Positions 56,565 to 64,000 of a DNA stretch of 64,000 bases are shown piece by piece. Position 1 is the first letter of the stretch; each line of letters begins with the position of its first letter. The notes under the pieces were generated by a model, which worked only from the letters and a program-made list of their open reading frames with translations, ran no database searches and was not told the origin of the DNA. The DNA is from Streptomyces sp. NBRC 110028 (GTDB taxonomy: Bacteria > Actinomycetota > Actinomycetes > Streptomycetales > Streptomycetaceae), in contig NZ_BBUZ01000023.1 of the NCBI RefSeq assembly GCF_001417735.1, forward strand, positions 595,570 through 659,569, given 5' to 3'. The position numbers and the translations under genes are program-made.

Positions 56565-58811
56565 TCAGCCCAGGCCCTGGCCCTGCTCGCCCCCGCCGTT
56601 CTCGTTGCCCGGCGGAGGGATCGGCGAGGTGGGCAGCGACGCCGGCGGGGAAGACGGCGTGGACGGCGGGGTCGACGGCGTCGCGGGCGTGGTCGGGGCG
56701 GTGGGCGTGGCGTCCGCGGTCGGGCTCTCGGTCGAGGTCGGGCTCTCGTCATCCGTGGGCGTCGGGGACGTGCTCGGGCTTTCCTCGGACTCCGTCGCGG
56801 ACGGTGTGGTCGGCGCGACGTTGTTCAGCTCGGTGTCCAGGTCGAACTTCGTGGTCGAGGAGCCGTTCAGGGTGCTCCCCATGTACGCGGACCAGATCCT
56901 GGCCGGGAAGTCACCACCGTTGACCCGGCCGCCGCCGGCCGTGCCCTTGAGCGAGACCTGCGTGCCCTTGCCCTCCCTCTCGCCGAACATGCCGACCGAG
57001 GTCACCAGGTCGGGGGTGTAACCGGTGAACCAGGCGGACTTGTTGTCGTCCGAGGTGCCGGTCTTGCCCGCCATCTCCTGGCCCTTGGTGCGCACGGCCT
57101 GGCCGGTGCCGTCGTCGACCACACCGGTGAGCACCTGGGTGACGGAGTCGGCCGCGCCACGGCTGATCGCCTGGCCGTTGGTCGGGTCCGGCAGATCGGC
57201 CTGCTGCTCCTCGCCCTTCTGGGCCGACTTCACGAACGCCGGGGTGACCTTCTTGCCGTGGTTGTCGAGGGTCGCGTAGACCCCGGCCATCTCCTTGGGG
57301 CTGGCGCCCATCACGCCCAGCGACATCGCGGGGCGCACGTCGAAGCCGTTCTTCACGTCGCCGACCATGCCGAGGTCCATGGCGGTGTTCTTGACCTTGC
57401 TCAGTCCCACGTCCACCGCCATCTGCGCGAAGACGGAGTTGACCGACTTGTTCATCGCCTTCTGGACGTTGATCGGGCCGTAGGACTTGTTGTCCTCGTT
57501 CGGCGGGGCGAAGGCGGTGTCGCTGCCCTTGACCGGCCGTCTGCTGGTGCCGTCGTAGAGGGTCTTGGACGTGATCGGCGTGCCGCTCTGGGTGGTCGAG
57601 CCGTTCTCGTAGGCCGAGGCCAGGATGAGGGGCTTGAAGGTGGAGGCGGGCTGGTAGTCGGAGCGGGTCGCGTTGTTGGTGTAGTGCTCGGTGTAGCCCG
57701 CGCCGCCGTACATCGCCACGATGCCGCCGGTCTTGGGGTCCACCGAGACGGCGCCGACCTGGGCATCCTTGTCGACCTGGCGCTTCTTCGGGTCCAGCTT
57801 GTCGGTCAGCTCGGTGCGGACCGCCTTCTCCAGCGCCTTCTGCTTCTTCTTGTCGATGTTGAGGGTGATCGTCCAGCCGCCGGCCTGGACCTCGCTCTCG
57901 CTCACCCCCGCCTTGTACAGCTCCTTCTTGGCCGCCTCGATCACGTAGCCGGTCTGGCCATCGAGCCCGGGGATGGGGCGGGGTGCGATGGGCTTGTCGA
58001 ACTTCAGCCCGTCGCGCTCGCTCTTGGACAGCCAGTCCTTCTCGACCATGTTGTCGAGGATGTAGTTCCAGCGGGCCACGACCAGCCTTTTGCCGTTGGG
58101 ACCCGCCGTTGAATAGTCGTACTGGCTGGGGGCCTGGAGCAGTGCCGCGAGGTAGGCGCCCTGCGCGACCGTCAGCTTCTCGACGTCCTTGCCGTAGTAC
58201 GCGCGGGCGGCGGCCTGGATGCCGTAGGCGCCGCGGCCGTAGTAGCTGGTGTTGATGTAGCCCTGGAGGATGTAGTCCTTGGACTTGTCCTGGTCCACCT
58301 TGAGGGAGATCACCAGCTCCTTGAGCTTACGGCTGACCGTCTGCTCCTGGCTCAGGTAGTAGTTCTTGACGAACTGCTGGGTGATGGTCGAGCCACCCTG
58401 CTTGCCCCGGCCGAGGGCGGTGTTGATCAGACCGCGCGCGGTGCCGGAGAAGGACACACCGGAGTCGGTGTAGAAGTCCTTGTTCTCGGCGGCGACGAAG
58501 GTGTGCTGCACCTTCTTGGGGATCTTGGACAGTGACACCGACTCGCGGTTGACGCTGCCCTCCTTCGCCATGACCGAGCCGTCGCTGTACTTGTAGATGT
58601 TGGCTTCCGCCCTCGCCTCGGCGTTGGCCGGGGGAACGTTCACGCTGAAGTACAGGATGGCGAACGCCCCGACGGCGAGGGCGCCCAGCCCGACGAAGTA
58701 GGCCAGCACCATCTTCCAGGTGAAGAACCTGCGTATGCCCCCCTGTTTGGCGGCCTTCTTGGCTCTGCGTGCGCCCTTCTGACGCGCCCGCCGCTCGTCC
58801 GCTCTACCCAT
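56565..58811 (-). CDS. Bifunctional class A penicillin-binding protein
   Basis: Peptidoglycan transglycosylase/transpeptidase, 748 aa. A basic cytoplasmic tail and one helix (about 34-57) precede the GT51 domain (AAENKDFYTDSG near 106, GGSTITQQFVKNYYL near 140, RKLKELVISLKVD). The transpeptidase has SXXK in PASTFKP (about 390), SVN (about 457) and KTGT (about 581). The C-terminal about 110 residues are a Thr/Ser/Pro/Glu-rich wall-spanning tail that ends in GNENGGG. The SXXK, SXN and KTG triad is intact, so the protein should be beta-lactam sensitive. The ATG at 58811 is the family start. Confidence 0.94.
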   Translation of the reverse strand: MGRADERRARQKGARRAKKAAKQGGIRRFFTWKMVLAYFVGLGALAVGAFAILYFSVNVPPANAEARAEANIYKYSDGSVMAKEGSVNRESVSLSKIPKKVQHTFVAAENKDFYTDSGVSFSGTARGLINTALGRGKQGGSTITQQFVKNYYLSQEQTVSRKLKELVISLKVDQDKSKDYILQGYINTSYYGRGAYGIQAAARAYYGKDVEKLTVAQGAYLAALLQAPSQYDYSTAGPNGKRLVVARWNYILDNMVEKDWLSKSERDGLKFDKPIAPRPIPGLDGQTGYVIEAAKKELYKAGVSESEVQAGGWTITLNIDKKKQKALEKAVRTELTDKLDPKKRQVDKDAQVGAVSVDPKTGGIVAMYGGAGYTEHYTNNATRSDYQPASTFKPLILASAYENGSTTQSGTPITSKTLYDGTSRRPVKGSDTAFAPPNEDNKSYGPINVQKAMNKSVNSVFAQMAVDVGLSKVKNTAMDLGMVGDVKNGFDVRPAMSLGVMGASPKEMAGVYATLDNHGKKVTPAFVKSAQKGEEQQADLPDPTNGQAISRGAADSVTQVLTGVVDDGTGQAVRTKGQEMAGKTGTSDDNKSAWFTGYTPDLVTSVGMFGEREGKGTQVSLKGTAGGGRVNGGDFPARIWSAYMGSTLNGSSTTKFDLDTELNNVAPTTPSATESEESPSTSPTPTDDESPTSTESPTADATPTAPTTPATPSTPPSTPSSPPASLPTSPIPPPGNENGGGEQGQGLG

Positions 58812-59030
58812 CTCTCCCGCCGCTCCAGTCCATACCCGCCCCCCCAGCCCAGCTCATGAAGCTAGCACCGCATCAACCGGCACATACTCATCGATCAAGC
58901 TTTTTCCGTACGTGACAAAGAGCACGTCCCTCACGGGAACTGACAGCCCAGGGCGGCCGGGGGTTGCACGGGGAGATAAATGTGTTATCACTTTGCTAGA
59001 CAGCATCCACGAAGCAGGAACGGGGACCCC

Positions 59031-59972
59031 ATGACCGACACCACCGCCCCCACCGCCGACATACCGGCCATCCCCGAGCCACAGGTACGGGAGCGGCCCG
59101 CCCGGAACATCAGCGGCGGCCTCGCCCTGCTGCTGGGCCTGGCCGGGCTGGTCGCCGGGGTCGGGCTGATCCTCGCCGGGGCCGCCGTCGCCGCCGAGCA
59201 CGAGGGCGCCGGATCCACGACGCTGATCGTCGCCGGGATCGTGGTGATCCTCACCGCGATCATCACGATGTGCGGGCTGAACATGGTCGCGCCGGGCGAG
59301 GCCCGGGTCGTCCAGCTCTTCGGCCGCTACCGCGGCACCATCCGCACCGACGGGCTGCGCTGGGTGAACCCGCTGACCAGCCGGGAGAAGATCTCCACCC
59401 GGGTGCGCAACCACGAGACCGCGGTACTCAAGGTCAACGACGCCTACGGCAACCCGATCGAGCTGGCCGCCGTCGTGGTCTGGAAGGTCGAGGACACCGC
59501 GCAGGCGATGTTCGAGGTGGACGACTTCCTGGAGTTCGTCGCCACCCAGACCGAGGCGGCCGTGCGCCACATCGCCATCGAGTACCCGTACGACGCCCAT
59601 GACGAGAACGGCCTGTCGCTGCGCGGCAACGCCGAGGAGATCACCGAGAAGCTCGCGATCGAGCTGCACGCCCGGGTCGAGGCGGCCGGGGTCCGCATCA
59701 TCGAGTCGCGCTTCACCCATCTCGCGTACGCCCCGGAGATCGCCTCCGCGATGCTCCAGCGGCAGCAGGCGGGCGCGGTGGTCGCCGCCCGGCGGCAGAT
59801 CGTGGACGGCGCGGTCGGCATGGTCGAGGCGGCGCTGGCCCGGATCACCGAGGAGCAGATCGTGGAGCTGGACGAGGAGCGCAAGGCGGCGATGGTCAGC
59901 AATCTGATGGTGGTGCTGTGCGGGGACCGCGCCCCGCAGCCCGTCCTCAACACCGGCACGCTCTACCAGTGA
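59031..59972 (+). CDS. SPFH/band-7 domain membrane protein
   Basis: 313 aa. Two close helices at the N-terminus ([40 protein letters not shown]; about residues 25-85) anchor an SPFH domain ([60 protein letters not shown]) followed by an Ala/Glu-rich helical C-terminus ([20 protein letters not shown]). SPFH proteins such as flotillins and prohibitins organise membrane microdomains and regulate proteases. Similar to the HflK/flotillin-like proteins of actinomycetes. The ATG at 59031 follows CGGGGACCCC. Its stop overlaps the start of the next small gene by 4 bp (GTGA), so they act together. Confidence 0.88.
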   Translation: MTDTTAPTADIPAIPEPQVRERPARNISGGLALLLGLAGLVAGVGLILAGAAVAAEHEGAGSTTLIVAGIVVILTAIITMCGLNMVAPGEARVVQLFGRYRGTIRTDGLRWVNPLTSREKISTRVRNHETAVLKVNDAYGNPIELAAVVVWKVEDTAQAMFEVDDFLEFVATQTEAAVRHIAIEYPYDAHDENGLSLRGNAEEITEKLAIELHARVEAAGVRIIESRFTHLAYAPEIASAMLQRQQAGAVVAARRQIVDGAVGMVEAALARITEEQIVELDEERKAAMVSNLMVVLCGDRAPQPVLNTGTLYQ

Positions 59973-60256
59973 CGGAGCAAGAGGAGGAGGGCGCGGCCGG
60001 CCGGCAGCCGCGGCGGCAGCGCAAGCAGACGCTGCTGCGGCTCGACCCGGCGGTCTACGACGCCCTCGCCCGGTGGGCGGGCGAGGAGCTGCGCAGCGCC
60101 AACGCGCAGATCGAGTTCCTGCTGCGCAAGGCGCTTTTCGACGCGGGCCGGCTGCCCGGCACGGCCCGCCCGATCCCCCGCCGCGGCCGCCCGCCGCGCG
60201 CGGCGGGCGGGGACGGGGCCGAGGACGACGAAACCGGGGGCCGGACCGCACCGTAA
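59969..60256 (+). CDS. Small basic, Arc-like (ribbon-helix-helix) protein coupled to the SPFH gene
   Basis: 95 aa. After a basic start (GRQPRRQRKQ), QTLLRLDPAVYDALARWAGE, ELRSANAQIEFLLRKALF has the beta-strand, helix, helix pattern of a ribbon-helix-helix DNA-binding domain (strand LLRLDP, helices VYDALARWAGEEL and NAQIEFLLRKAL). The tail is Arg/Pro/Gly-rich and disordered. The GTG at 59969 overlaps the SPFH stop, so translation is coupled. The RHH assignment is by pattern only. It could be a nucleoid-binding or transcription factor whose partner is membrane-anchored SPFH; no toxin gene is present. Confidence 0.7.
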   Translation: MTEQEEEGAAGRQPRRQRKQTLLRLDPAVYDALARWAGEELRSANAQIEFLLRKALFDAGRLPGTARPIPRRGRPPRAAGGDGAEDDETGGRTAP

Positions 60257-60304
60257 CCCACAGCAAGCCTGTGACCTGCGACAACACACTACTCACGGCA
60301 TCTA

Positions 60305-60330
60305 TACACGCGATGTATACGCATCGTGTA
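60305..60330. promoter_or_regulatory. PadR operator dyad over the start of the PadR-ABC operon
   Basis: TACACG-N4-GTATAC-N4-CGTGTA, a 26-bp dyad with all three blocks symmetric about one centre. The -10-like TAGAGT (60329-60334) overlaps its right end, so a bound regulator would block the promoter. A start at about 60341 would place the ATG (60342) at or next to the 5' end. PadR autoregulation through such dyads is common; binding by this protein is inferred. Confidence 0.6.
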
Positions 60331-60341
60331 GAGTGCCGTGC

Positions 60342-60866
60342 ATGTCAATCGGTCACACCCTGCTCGGACTTCTGGAGTCCGGTCCACGACACGGCTACGA
60401 CCTCAAGCGCGCCTTCGACGAGAAGTTCGGGCACGACCGCCCACTGCACTACGGACAGGTCTACTCGACCATGTCCCGGCTCCTGAAGAACGGCCTCGTC
60501 GAGGTCGACGGCATCGAGCACGCGGGCGGCCCCGAGCGCAAGCGCTACGCGATCACCGACGCGGGCATCACCGATGTGGAGCACTGGCTCGCGCAGCCCG
60601 AGAAGCCCGAGCCGTACCTCCAGTCGGTCCTCTACACCAAGGTCGTCCTCGCGCTGCTCACCGGGCGCGACGCCGCCGATCTGCTCGACGTCCAGCGCTC
60701 GGAGCACCTGCGGCTGATGCGCGAGCTGACGCAGCGCAAGCGCGGCGGCGACCTGAGCGACCAACTCATCTGCGACCACGCCCTCTTCCACCTCGAGGCC
60801 GATCTGCGCTGGCTTGAGCTCACCGCGGCCCGCCTCGCCCCACTCGCCAAGGCGGTGCGTTCATGA
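60342..60866 (+). CDS. PadR-family transcriptional regulator
   Basis: 174 aa. The winged helix spans about 1-80 (SIGHTLLGLLESGPRHGYDL; HYGQVYSTMSRLLKNGLVEV; GGPERKRYAITDAG). The C-terminal helical domain (about 95-170; SVLYTKVVLALLTGRDAADL; EHLRLMRELTQRKRGGDLSD; HLEADLRWLELTAARL) forms the dimer and ligand pocket. PadR proteins repress adjacent exporter genes until a drug or phenolic binds. The gene overlaps the ABC ATPase by 4 bp (ATGA). The ATG at 60342 is preferred to a GTG nine bases earlier; the promoter geometry suggests a leaderless transcript. Confidence 0.92.
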   Translation: MSIGHTLLGLLESGPRHGYDLKRAFDEKFGHDRPLHYGQVYSTMSRLLKNGLVEVDGIEHAGGPERKRYAITDAGITDVEHWLAQPEKPEPYLQSVLYTKVVLALLTGRDAADLLDVQRSEHLRLMRELTQRKRGGDLSDQLICDHALFHLEADLRWLELTAARLAPLAKAVRS

Positions 60867-61549
60867 CTCCGGCGGGATCCCTGCTGATAGCCGACGGCCT
60901 GCACAAGTCGTACGGTCCCACCCCCGCGCTGGACGGCGCGGACTTCTCCATCCACCCCGGCGAGGTCGTCGCCGTGATGGGCCCCTCCGGCTCCGGCAAG
61001 TCGACGCTGCTGCACTGCCTGGCCGGGATCGTCCGGCCGGACTCCGGCGCGGTCCACTACAGCGGGCGCGAGCTGTCCGCCATGTCGGACGCCGAGCGCA
61101 GCAGCCTGCGCCGCGGCGAGTTCGGCTTCGTCTTCCAGTTCGGCCAGCTCGTCCCCGAGCTGACCAGTGTGGAGAACGTCGCGCTGCCGCTGCGGCTGAA
61201 CGGGGTCAAGCGCAAGGAGGCCGAGGCGCGGGCGCTGTCCTGGATGGAGCGGCTGGAGGTCGCCGATGTGGCGGCCAAGCGGCCCGGTGAGGTCTCCGGC
61301 GGTCAGGGGCAGCGCGTCGCGGTCGCCCGTTCGCTGGTCACCGGGCCGCGGGTGCTGTTCGCCGACGAGCCGACCGGCGCGCTGGACTCCCTCAACGGGG
61401 AGCGGGTGATGGAGCTGCTGACCGAGGCGGCCCGGGAGACCCGTACGGCGGTCGTCCTGGTCACCCATGAGGCGCGGGTCGCCGCGTACTCCGACCGCGA
61501 GGTCATCGTGCGCGACGGCAAGGCGCGGGACATGGCGGGTGCCCGATGA
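60863..61549 (+). CDS. ABC exporter ATPase, LolD/MacB type
   Basis: 228 aa. Walker A GPSGSGKST (about 41-49), Q-loop FVFQFGQLVPELTSVENVAL, signature VSGGQGQRVAVARSL (about 143-157), Walker B VLFADEPTGALDS and the H-loop THEAR are all present. This is the ATPase class that pairs with FtsX-like permeases for lipoprotein, antimicrobial peptide or antibiotic export. It is coupled to the PadR gene upstream (ATGA) and to the permease downstream (ATGA), making one operon under PadR control. Confidence 0.95.
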   Translation: MTPAGSLLIADGLHKSYGPTPALDGADFSIHPGEVVAVMGPSGSGKSTLLHCLAGIVRPDSGAVHYSGRELSAMSDAERSSLRRGEFGFVFQFGQLVPELTSVENVALPLRLNGVKRKEAEARALSWMERLEVADVAAKRPGEVSGGQGQRVAVARSLVTGPRVLFADEPTGALDSLNGERVMELLTEAARETRTAVVLVTHEARVAAYSDREVIVRDGKARDMAGAR

Positions 61550-64000
61550 GCGGCCCGCACGAGGGCCCCACCGGCCCGGACGGCGGCCACTCCGGCCGGG
61601 CGACCCTGACGGCCGCACCGCCCTCGCCCCCGCCCCCGCCCCCCGTGCCGCCGCGCCGCGTCGGCGTCGCCCGCTGGGCCGCGGACCTCGCCATGGGCGG
61701 GCGGTTCGCGGTCAGCGGAGGGCGGGAGAGCTGGGCCCGGACGATCATGACGGCGGTCGGGGTGGGCCTCGGCGTCACCCTGCTGCTGTTCGCCGCCTGC
61801 GTCCCCACCATGGACGCCGCGCGCACCGAACGGGACAACGCCATCGCCGCCTACGGCTTCGGGGAGGAGCCGGAGCCGGGCCCCGGCACGGTCCACGTCT
61901 CCCAGGCGGACACCGACTTCCGCGACATGGACATCTCGGGCATGGTGATGGCGCCCGACGGCGACCGTCCGCCCCATCCGCCGGGCATCAGCGGCCTTCC
62001 GGCCGCCGGGGAGATGTATGTCTCCCCCGCGCTGAAGAAGCTGCTCGCCTCCGACGAGGGCAAGCTGCTCCGGGACCGTTTCCCGTACCGCACCGCCGGG
62101 GTGATCGGCGACAGCGGACTGACCGGCCCCACCGAGCTGCGCTACTACGCGGGGATCACCCCGAAGCAGTTCGACAGCGTCCCCTCCAGCTACCACCTCG
62201 CCACCTGGGGTGCCACGGACACCAGCGGGGACGGGCTGGATCCCGCGCTGGTGCTGCTGGTGGTCATAGTCTGTGTGGTGCTGCTGCTGCCGGTGCTCAT
62301 CTTCATCGCCACCGCCGCCCGCTTCGGCGGCGAGCGGCGCGACCGGAGACTGGCCGCGCTGCGGCTGGTCGGCGCCGACATCCACATGACCCGGCGCATC
62401 GCCGCGGGCGAGTCGCTCTTCGGCTCGGTCCTCGGGCTCGCGGTCGGCACCGCGCTCTTCCTGCTGCTGCGGGAGGCCGTCGGCGGTGCCTCGATGATGA
62501 ACCTCAGCTTCTTCACCTCCGACATCACGCCCTCCCTCCCGCTCGCCCTGGTGATCGCGCTGGCCGTGCCCGCCTCGGCCGTCGCCGTCACGCTCATCGC
62601 CCTGCGCGCCATCGCCATCGAACCGCTGGGCGTCGTACGGGAAGCCACCCCCAGGCGGCGGAGGCTGTGGTGGCGGCTGCTGCTGCCGGTCCTCGGCGTC
62701 GGGATGCTGGCCCCGCTCGCGGGCGGCTTCGGGTCGAGCAGTACGACCGGCGAGGCCCAGGCGTACCAGGCAGCGGCCGGTGCCGTGCTGCTCCTCATCG
62801 GCATCACCGCGCTGCTGCCGTGGCTGGTCGAGTCCGTCGTGGAGCGCTTCGGCAAGGGCCCGGTGCCCTGGCAGCTCGCCACCCGGCGGCTCCAGCTCAG
62901 CAGCGGCACCGCGGCGCGCGCGGTCAGCGGCATCACGGTGGCGGTCGCGGGGGCCATCGCGCTCCAGATGCTCTTCGCGAGCGTGCAGGCCCGTAGCACC
63001 GAGGAGACGGACCAGGACCCGAACCGCGCCCAGCTGATGATGAGCATGAACGTGGACAACGGCGCCCAGGCCCGCGACGCCTTCGCCCGGCTCGGCGCGG
63101 CCAAGGGCGTGCGCAGCGTGCTCGGGATCACCCAGGACTTCGTCTCCGACGCGCGCAGCGAGGCGAAGGACCCGGCCGACATCCCGACCGGCGCCCTCAC
63201 CGTCGCCGGATGCCCCGCGCTGCGCGAGCTGGCCCACCTCAAGAGCTGCCGGGACGGCGATGTCTTCATCATCGGCGAACCACCGGCCGACGCGGAGGCC
63301 GAAGGGACAGTGGCCTACGCGGACCCCGACAGCCCCTTCCTGAAACCGGGCGCGCAGGTCAATCTGAGCTCCGACGACGACGGCATGCCCACGTCCGGCA
63401 AGCGGAAGCTGTGGACGATCCCCCGCTCGGCCACGGCGGCGAAGCCCAGGAAGGACCCGACGGGCGCCTACCGCTCCGGCATCTTCGCCACTCCCGGTGC
63501 CTTCGACGTCACGAAGCTGACCGACCCGCAGGCGGTGGCCATGATGCGCATGGACCCGAAGGTGCCGGACGCCAACGAGTACGTGCGCAACGCCAGCGTG
63601 GCGATCGACCCGGCGATGGACGTGATCACGCTCACCAGCTCGTCGCAGTCGGCCGCATTCCAGACGATCCGCACGTCGCTGTTCATCGGCGCCACCGCGA
63701 CGCTGCTGCTCATCGGGGCCAGCATGATCGTGACCACCCTGGAGCAACTGCGGGACCGCAAGCGGCTGCTGTCCGTCCTGGTCGCCTTCGGCACCCGGCG
63801 CTCCACACTGAGCTGGTCCATCCTGTGGCAGACCGCGGTCCCGGTGGTACTGGGTCTCGCGCTGTCGGTAGCGGGCGGGCTGGGCCTGGGCGTCCTGCTG
63901 CTGAAGATGGTCGATGAGGGAATGGCCGTGGACTGGGCCGGGCTCCTCACGATGACCGGCATCGGCGCGGGCGTCATCGTCCTGGTGACGCTGGCCAGCC
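61546..64000 (+). CDS. ABC exporter permease, FtsX/MacB type (partial at window end)
   Basis: At least 818 codons, still open at the window edge. After a Pro/Gly-rich cytoplasmic leader of about 45 residues, helix 1 (TAVGVGLGVTLLLFAACVP) is followed by an extracytoplasmic domain. An FtsX core comes next (LVLLVVIVCVVLLLPVLIFI, AAGESLFGSVLGLAVGTALF, VIALAVPASAVAVTLIALRA), then further helices and a second extracytoplasmic domain, with a second core starting near SLFIGATATLLLIGASMIVT. The arrangement is that of the large two-core DUF214/FtsX permeases. Its ATG at 61546 overlaps the ATPase stop. The substrate is not known; PadR control suggests a drug or peptide. Confidence 0.9.
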   Translation, partial: MSGPHEGPTGPDGGHSGRATLTAAPPSPPPPPPVPPRRVGVARWAADLAMGGRFAVSGGRESWARTIMTAVGVGLGVTLLLFAACVPTMDAARTERDNAIAAYGFGEEPEPGPGTVHVSQADTDFRDMDISGMVMAPDGDRPPHPPGISGLPAAGEMYVSPALKKLLASDEGKLLRDRFPYRTAGVIGDSGLTGPTELRYYAGITPKQFDSVPSSYHLATWGATDTSGDGLDPALVLLVVIVCVVLLLPVLIFIATAARFGGERRDRRLAALRLVGADIHMTRRIAAGESLFGSVLGLAVGTALFLLLREAVGGASMMNLSFFTSDITPSLPLALVIALAVPASAVAVTLIALRAIAIEPLGVVREATPRRRRLWWRLLLPVLGVGMLAPLAGGFGSSSTTGEAQAYQAAAGAVLLLIGITALLPWLVESVVERFGKGPVPWQLATRRLQLSSGTAARAVSGITVAVAGAIALQMLFASVQARSTEETDQDPNRAQLMMSMNVDNGAQARDAFARLGAAKGVRSVLGITQDFVSDARSEAKDPADIPTGALTVAGCPALRELAHLKSCRDGDVFIIGEPPADAEAEGTVAYADPDSPFLKPGAQVNLSSDDDGMPTSGKRKLWTIPRSATAAKPRKDPTGAYRSGIFATPGAFDVTKLTDPQAVAMMRMDPKVPDANEYVRNASVAIDPAMDVITLTSSSQSAAFQTIRTSLFIGATATLLLIGASMIVTTLEQLRDRKRLLSVLVAFGTRRSTLSWSILWQTAVPVVLGLALSVAGGLGLGVLLLKMVDEGMAVDWAGLLTMTGIGAGVIVLVTLAS

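Noticed and set aside
59969..60256. Toxin-antitoxin module with the small RHH-like protein as antitoxin
   Set aside because: The only coupled gene encodes an SPFH membrane protein, not a toxin family.
61303..63747. Minus-strand open frame of about 800 codons
   Set aside because: It is the complement of the plus-strand FtsX-like permease, whose helices and coupling to the ATPase gene are clear; the minus frame is Arg/Gly/His-rich with no known domain.

Overview
The window is chromosomal DNA from a high-GC actinomycete, almost certainly a Streptomyces or a close relative. The evidence is the codon bias (G/C in nearly every third position), frequent GTG and TTG starts, ATGA/GTGA coupled genes, a WhiB-like regulator, PAS/GAF-SpoIIE-ATPase fusion phosphatases, a DUF1707 protein and rare in-frame TTA codons. 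No rRNA, tRNA, insertion sequence, phage or CRISPR array was seen.

Layout. (1) 0-5.3 kb: a complete peptide-type ABC importer on the minus strand (lipoprotein, two permeases, two ATPases, the last cut by the window edge). (2) 5.6-9.8 kb: the translation GTPase typA and a second, unusual solute-binding lipoprotein. (3) 10-14 kb: a small protein followed by a three-gene succinate dehydrogenase/fumarate reductase with a 5-helix anchor. (4) 14-20 kb: a PAS-GAF-SpoIIE-ATPase phosphatase, the scar of a second one, a NUDIX hydrolase, a 61-residue protein and an APC transporter. (5) 20.2-34.7 kb: an accessory region framed by scars. It holds a GntR regulator with a perfect operator palindrome, an LLM oxidoreductase/HAD pair, a divergent DeoR/MFS pair that has lost its middle parts, two divergent GMC oxidoreductases, a PucR regulator and a hisD-like/permease/thuA-like/ThDP-enzyme operon; a serine dehydratase C-terminal scar closes it. 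(6) 34.8-46.6 kb: housekeeping genes ychF, DUF6542, ppgK, ispH, xseA, xseB, a tandem repeat array, a nitroreductase, a DUF4245 protein, glpX, a wbl gene, a DUF1707 protein and class I fumarase. (7) 46.6-51.1 kb: a GH18 protein divergent from a coupled pair encoding a Pro/His-rich membrane protein and a NodB deacetylase-GT2 synthase fusion, an arrangement like MatAB. (8) 51.1-58.8 kb: fumC, a DUF402 protein, a methyltransferase, a second SpoIIE-ATPase phosphatase and a bifunctional penicillin-binding protein. (9) 59-64 kb: an SPFH protein coupled to a small putative ribbon-helix-helix protein, then a PadR-controlled ABC exporter whose FtsX-like permease leaves the window.

The central metabolism theme is C4-dicarboxylates and gluconeogenesis: an accessory Sdh, both fumarase classes, class II fructose bisphosphatase and polyphosphate glucokinase lie within 40 kb. 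The least explained parts are the PucR-hisD-APC-thuA-ThDP cluster (27.2-34.5 kb), which looks like a complete catabolic unit for an unassigned small molecule, and the MatAB-like exopolysaccharide locus with its GH18 partner. Many gene ends carry long perfect inverted repeats (13-21 bp arms) that read as factor-independent terminators without U-tracts.
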